Origin: Trichosphaerium sp. ATCC 40318
Taxonomy: Eukaryota; Discosea; Flabellinia; Trichosidae
NCBI GenBank assembly: GCA_038496445.1
Contig: JALMLS010000523.1
Location: forward strand, 49,110 to 113,109
Direction: 5' to 3'
Length of the DNA stretch: 64,000 nucleotides
The translations under genes and the position numbers were made by a program. Under the pieces are notes generated by a model. That model saw only the letters and a list, made by a program, of their open reading frames with translations. It was not told the origin of the DNA and ran no database searches. Of the stretch, positions 59,449-64,000 are shown piece by piece; the stretch's first letter is position 1, and each line of letters starts with the position of its first letter.

Positions 59449-61898
59449 TTACTTTCTGAACGGTACGGGTTCCTTTGCTGGTAATCCTCTAGGGTCTTCG
59501 TCAAGTGGAGTTACATCTGCAGTCTGCAAATACCATTCTAAGAGCTCCTCAAGTAGTTCTACACGTTGGGTAGAGTACCTAAACAATACATTACTTTTTT
59601 TTAAGGTCACTTTTCAAACTCACGATGGATCGTTATAAACGTTGTTCAGTTCTCTTGGATCTTTTTTAATATCATAAAGCTCATTAACACCGAGCGGCCT
59701 GTAAACCATCTAGATTCCAAAAACTTAGTTTAAAGTTGCGCAGAAGAACGAACTATTGAAAAAATAAAGAATTCTGTCCTTGTCGAACCTTAAAGTCCAT
59801 TTTTCGTATCATTACACAACGTGGTATTCCATTAGGTTGTTTTTCTTCTTCTCCTCTTGGATAAACCATACGAGTCTTATCCGCATATGTTTTAGCTTGC
59901 TCTGGATCATAGGGCTCAATCTCCTGTTGCAGAAAGGTCAGCGCCAATAGTCTTTGGAGAAAGTAGTGTACATAATGGTAGTAGTAGCCTCCTTCGCTGA
60001 ATACTGCACGATTTACATCACCAGTGCTTCCTTTTAATTCTGGCACAAGTGATTTTGAAAAATGTACACGTGTATCATTAATGCCTGCAAGATCAAGGAT
60101 AGTAGACATAATATCAAATTGAGCGACAGGTGTCCTACGAAAATAAGCATCAATCTTAGAAAGTTTGTTTGATGCTTGCGTACTTTACACGATGACCTTT
60201 TACACCATCTGGTATGCGCATCATCAATGGAACATGTGTTAAGATATCATCCATACCACCAGGCCATTTTTCGACAAGGTGGAAATCACCCTTTTATTGC
60301 CTTTAGTTGTGAATAAATTTCTGATTTTTTTCTTACTGAAAAGTCTCCATGATCAGATGAAACTATAACTGCTGTGTTATCCCAGTACTCGCTTTTTTCA
60401 ACATAGTCTAACATTTGACCAAATACCCAATCTAATAAATTGATAAGCGCAACACAAGCTAAGCCTCACTTACCAGAGTACGAAATTAGCCCCAAGTATA
60501 CTGCATTTATTCTATAGAACAGATCATCATTGAAGTTTGTCAAATTTCTATAATATTGAATGCCCTCAGTTGGTGAATGATATTTTGGTTTTTCTATCCC
60601 ATCCATTAGCTATTAAAAAACATAAAGAAGTTTCGCACTTGGATTATTTGGTGGTCTCAAAGGTGCTTTTTTCTAAACGTGATTGTTAGTTGCTCAGAAA
60701 AAAAAAGTTGCATGTACCTTTATTTCATCTGGATTGTACATGCTGTAGTACGGATTCGGAGCACCATAAGGTGGATGAGCTCCAATACCAGGTAAAAATA
60801 TCATCCAAGGCTCCTGAGGGTTTGTCTCTAAAAACCGAATCGCACGTGTTACTGCGTAGTAATCCCTTGCCAAAAGAAATTAGCAACAACAAAGCACTGT
60901 TTTCCCTTTTTCGTTCTTTCTTTACCTGTTATTGGTTGAATTGTACGAGTCTGTATCAGGCTTGTCCAAGTACGAATAATACCTATAACTAGTAAACAAG
61001 CGTAAAAAAGGCCATAAGCTGATATTGATCACTTTTTTTTTGCGTTCGAAAACTACAAAGCGTACCCTGCCTCACCAAATTTGAACATGGGTCCTCCTCT
61101 TTGAACGCCTATATCGTCTTCCCAATATGTAACAGAGTCTGGGAACGCTTTTTGACTAAACATATCGTTCTTTCCAAGCCATACAACAGTATAGCCATCT
61201 TCCTTCAAATACTTGAACAGATTTCTTTCATAAACTTGAACAAGATGCGTCTGAGTTCTATCCTCAAAATTAGGAACATACAGGCCTACAAACATAATCT
61301 AAACGATTTTCACCTGTGACCAAGAACCTAAAAAACCCAAAATAGTTACTCACGTGATATTTCAAGTAAAGGAAAAGTAGCTAAAGTGTTCAAAAATACT
61401 GTCGTATAACTTAGCTAGGGTTATAGGACGAGTTGTTGCAGGTACGAGGTAAGTAGAATTCTAAGTTTATTAATCTTATTACAAAATAAGGAACTTCGTT
61501 ATATTCAGATAACGAATGACGGATATGAATGTGTTCATATACGACAATACAACGAATAAACAACTTCGTTACTCACATGCAAGTATCTTCCTGTAGTGAG
61601 TGCGCAGCGACTTGGAGAGCACTAGTTATAAAACAAGTTAGTTTAAACCAAAAATAAATGCAAGGCATGTCGGTAGTCTTTGTTAACGTACTTGGGTATG
61701 CTGCACGTGAGCATTTTCAAAAACAGTGCCCATGGAGGCTAAGCGATCATAGTTTGGTGTTTTTGTTATAGGATGACCATAAGTACCAAGAGACTCTGCT
61801 CTTGTCTCATCTGGAAAGAAAAAGATAAAGTTTGGCTTCTTTGCAGCCAGTACCAATCCTAATAAACATAATAACACAATCGTTGCGATATATGTCAT
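59449..61898 (-). CDS. Secreted or lysosomal sulfatase
   Basis: Hydrolyses sulfate esters. ATG 61898 begins a signal peptide (MTYIATIVLLCLLGLVLAA), then KKPNFIFFFPDETRAESLGT (metal-binding Asp). The sulfatase signature is CSPSRCALTTGRYLH; the Cys is the residue converted to formylglycine, so an FGE-type enzyme must exist in the host. Later blocks are TVVWLGKNDMF, FGEAGYYSYLDKPDTDSYN, PWMIFLPGIGAHPPYGAP, NTAVIVSSDHGDFS (metal ligands D and H), LVEKWPGGMDDILTHVPLM and QFDIMSTILDLAGI. The C-terminal part (GVNELYDIKKDPRELNNVYN) is typical of the arylsulfatase and iduronate-sulfatase group. About nine introns. Stop at 59449. The substrate (glycosaminoglycan, aryl or choline sulfate) cannot be settled. 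Confidence 0.9.
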
Positions 61899-62621
61899 TA
61901 TCACGTGTTAAGTGTAGTGGACTGAATAAGACCAATTTTTTTATGTATACTATGACTGTACCGTTATGCCCAAGATTAAACCGTCTGGATCCAGCAAAAA
62001 TACATAAACATCGGACCTAGATACGCTTCTGAAGTTCATCTAATACGACACTATTAGGGAAATTTTGTCAACTTTATTGTTACTGGAATTGCTTGATAAG
62101 AAATGTCTCCTTCATTCTTCTTTCCTTTCCAATGTTACGTAGAAGCAGTCGCAGCACCTAACTCCTCTACGAAATATACAACTTTGTAGCAGTTAAGCCT
62201 GATTAGGATCGACGGCTGTTTTGCGTTTGCCGTTAACAGAATGGTAATTTTTCTAAAACTCGTGATTGTCGAAACTACTGCCAAGGTGTAACTTTAGAGA
62301 AAAGTTAGTCTCCCTTAAAGTTTAATCATTAACCGTGCAATGATTAGCTTTGGCACCAGTGACGCACAATTTTGTTAGAGTGGTATACGCATTTAATAAC
62401 CTATGGGGCCACAAATACCAACGGGTTATCCACCCAAATTCCATAGTATTCTTTCAATCATAAATGTTTGCTAAAGAAACTGGACGCCGGATTTGTAAGT
62501 GTAAAAATCACTAAGGCTACATTCATAGTACATCCGGTAGTAAATACTGAGATCATCTTCCCTGGTCTGTTGAAACTGACATTGAAAAGTTTGTTATAAC
62601 TTAAGGTACTTAAGTCATACT
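61899..62621. other. Intergenic region
   Basis: Upstream region of the sulfatase and of the ubiquitin-like frame. No exon, tRNA or LTR-like direct repeat was identified. Confidence 0.4.
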
Positions 62622-62927
62622 ATGAAGGACACAATGAGACATTTTGAGCCACAACAATTACTTTCAACATCTTTTATGGAGCACACTCATTGGAATCAGT
62701 CTTTTGACACAAGTGACAACACACAACAGCTAAAAATATCGTTTCGCGTCAAATTCAAGAAAGAAACGTACAGAATACGTACATCAACGTATGGTACAGT
62801 AATTCAACTCAAACAGGCTGTATATAAAGTGATAGGGGTTAAACCACATTTACAACGTTATCCTTCACTTGATTACTCGGAGTACACCAATGTAATGTAC
62901 GGACTGGCTTACGCCGGTCAACTGTAA
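62622..62927 (+). CDS. Ubiquitin-like N-terminal protein, possibly truncated
   Basis: A 101-codon frame starts with ATG and shows LKISFRVKFKKETYRIRTST, TVIQLKQAVYKVIGVKPHLQ and MYGLAYAGQL. From about residue 36 it looks like a ubiquitin fold up to strand 4 (the LAYAGQL corresponds to LIFAGKQL), then stops, so the last third of the fold is missing. The stop falls just where DNA of the GC-richer retroelement begins. It may be a gene cut by the insertion, or a coincidental short frame. It is AT-rich like the host background. Confidence 0.45.
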   Translation: MKDTMRHFEPQQLLSTSFMEHTHWNQSFDTSDNTQQLKISFRVKFKKETYRIRTSTYGTVIQLKQAVYKVIGVKPHLQRYPSLDYSEYTNVMYGLAYAGQL

Positions 62928-64000
62928 TCAACCCAAATAAACACACTTAATCTCCTCGAGTTCTCCAAGCACCCTCTCCTGTTATATTTGACGACACGAA
63001 TCGATTTGAACACACCATGAACACCCTCAGCGATCTAGAACGTACATTAGCTCCTTGGAATTATCTACCGGACTTCGACAAAATCAAAACGGCACGAAAC
63101 ACGCGACTGAAATTGCTCTACAAACAGAAGGACTTCAAAGCCGACACGGTTTCCGAAACCGACTTCATTTCCAGCCAAGCCACAGCCCCTCAGCTTCCCC
63201 GCAGCGGTATTCTGTTTTTCTCTGGTGCGCCACCTTCCAAGAACTCGCCTGGGATCCGCGAATGGTTAAACTCGATGAAACGGCACACCACTACTTATAG
63301 TTGGACCGACAAGCAGTTTGAAGGCGTTTTGCGTTCACATCTATCAGGTTTAGCCCTTCAGAAGACACGAAACCTCGCGTACAACAACAAAGCTAAGCAC
63401 CAGATCGCAGACCCTACCGCAGACGAACCGTTGGCTGAACGAACGATTTCTTCTGCTTCATACGAGCTAGTACACACCTTGGTATTAGCGTACGTCCCAG
63501 CAACGACCGAAACCGACACACGTGAGAAACTTCGTACGCTTGTTCACCGCGATACCGAAACTGTGGCAGATTTCTACAACAAGATCCAGAACCTATCCTA
63601 CGACGCCGGTTACGCTCCAGAAGACAAGTATCTTCTCGACAGATTTATCGCCTGTATTCACAAGAATTATTTTGCTCTCCTCGTCTCCCAGCAACCAAAG
63701 ACCATCACAAAGGCTTATTCACTGGCTCAAGCGATGGAAGCCTCTTTTCAAGCCCGCGAAACTTCCATGGCATCTTCCGCTCCTCCAGCTACATCTCCTT
63801 TGCCTTCTGTCAGTGCCATCTCCCCTCCTCCCTCCTCCCAGCCTCGACATGGCCATCTCACATGTTACTATTGCAAGAAACCAGGCCACATCAAACGCAA
63901 TTGCCCTATCAGACCGAAGAGACCAGCTAAATATGAACGACAGCAGTGGTCTCAACGTTTCAATCAAAGACGCCCTCGACACTTCGGTCCAAGACGCCCT
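62928..64000 (+). mobile_element. Retrotransposon 5' part (gag region), continues past the right edge
   Basis: From about 62.93 kb base composition and codon use change (more G+C, more C-ending codons) and stay so to the end. The gag-like frame at 63017 defines the element. No LTR or primer-binding site could be identified inside the window, so the class (LTR or otherwise) is not settled. Confidence 0.65.
63017..64000 (+). CDS. Gag-like polyprotein with one CCHC zinc knuckle, 3' end outside the window
   Basis: The frame is open for all 328 codons from ATG 63017 to the window edge. The N-terminal half is a helical gag-type domain (GIREWLNSMKRHTTTYSWTD, LRSHLSGLALQKTRNLAYNN, DFYNKIQNLSYDAGY). 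A Pro/Ser linker (SVSAISPPPSSQPRHGH) leads to the zinc knuckle CYYCKKPGHIKRNC (C-x2-C-x4-H-x4-C) and a basic tail (RPKRPAKYERQQ, RRPRHFGPRRP). This is the nucleocapsid end typical of Ty1/copia- and Ty3/gypsy-like elements. Protease, RT and integrase would lie outside. The frame has codon use unlike the neighbouring genes and no introns. Confidence 0.82.
   Translation, partial: MNTLSDLERTLAPWNYLPDFDKIKTARNTRLKLLYKQKDFKADTVSETDFISSQATAPQLPRSGILFFSGAPPSKNSPGIREWLNSMKRHTTTYSWTDKQFEGVLRSHLSGLALQKTRNLAYNNKAKHQIADPTADEPLAERTISSASYELVHTLVLAYVPATTETDTREKLRTLVHRDTETVADFYNKIQNLSYDAGYAPEDKYLLDRFIACIHKNYFALLVSQQPKTITKAYSLAQAMEASFQARETSMASSAPPATSPLPSVSAISPPPSSQPRHGHLTCYYCKKPGHIKRNCPIRPKRPAKYERQQWSQRFNQRRPRHFGPRRP

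Noticed and set aside
62000-63016. A 5' LTR for the retroelement
   Set aside because: No TG...CA ends, direct repeat or primer-binding site could be recognised, and a second LTR would lie outside the window.

Overview
This is nuclear DNA from an intron-rich eukaryote, most likely a single-celled relative of animals or another Amorphea lineage. The main evidence is the gene set: a full-length talin, a formin, a KCTD-type BTB protein, C-type lectin domains, an NHL propeller, RAD52, NEDD8 and DDX10. Introns are mostly 40-120 nt. Donors are typically A|GTACGT or G|GTAAGT, and many introns carry a CTAAT/CTAAC branch-like element. The background is AT-rich and gene-dense, with genes on both strands. 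Exon joins were read by eye from frame, splice dinucleotides and domain continuity, so single boundaries may be wrong.

Layout. 1-1.9 kb: 5' part of a secreted beta-helix gene, a degenerate ubiquitin-like protein and a MORN-type protein. 2.1-12.9 kb: talin. 13.3-14.1 kb: PH-domain protein. 14.4-16.3 kb: a secreted/membrane Cys-rich protein that lies in a 2.6-kb segment repeated in inverted orientation at 45.4-48.0 kb. 17-19 kb: NHL propeller with a charged coiled-coil tail. 19.6-21.5 kb: a second MORN protein and an F-box/LRR protein. 22-24 kb: aldo-keto reductase. 24.2-31.1 kb: KCTD/SPRY-like protein, DDX10 helicase and an alpha/beta hydrolase. 31.7-35 kb: cell-surface protein with two C-type lectin domains and a lamin-tail domain. 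35.3-37.5 kb: tandem array of small Cys-rich secreted proteins (two intact copies, one broken). 38.1-42.2 kb: one gene joining an alpha/beta hydrolase, a SAM domain, a pseudokinase and an ADF/coactosin-like domain. 42.9-45.2 kb: NEDD8 and RAD52, divergently arranged. 48.8-51.2 kb: F-box protein. 51.6-57.5 kb: C2-formin. 57.9-59.2 kb: a frameshifted F-box/LRR gene and a small unknown gene. 59.4-61.9 kb: sulfatase. 62.6 kb to the end: a truncated-looking ubiquitin-like ORF followed by a retroelement gag frame that runs off the window.

Themes. Actin and adhesion genes are frequent (talin, PH, formin, the ADF-H fusion), but nothing shows that they form a co-regulated cluster. F-box/LRR and MORN genes recur with broken relatives, which suggests small, turning-over families. 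The strongest candidate for something undescribed is the four-domain protein at 38.1-42.2 kb. Secondary interest lies in the inverted duplication, the lectin/lamin-tail surface protein, the Cys-rich array and a strong excess of the palindrome CACGTG in introns and intergenic DNA.
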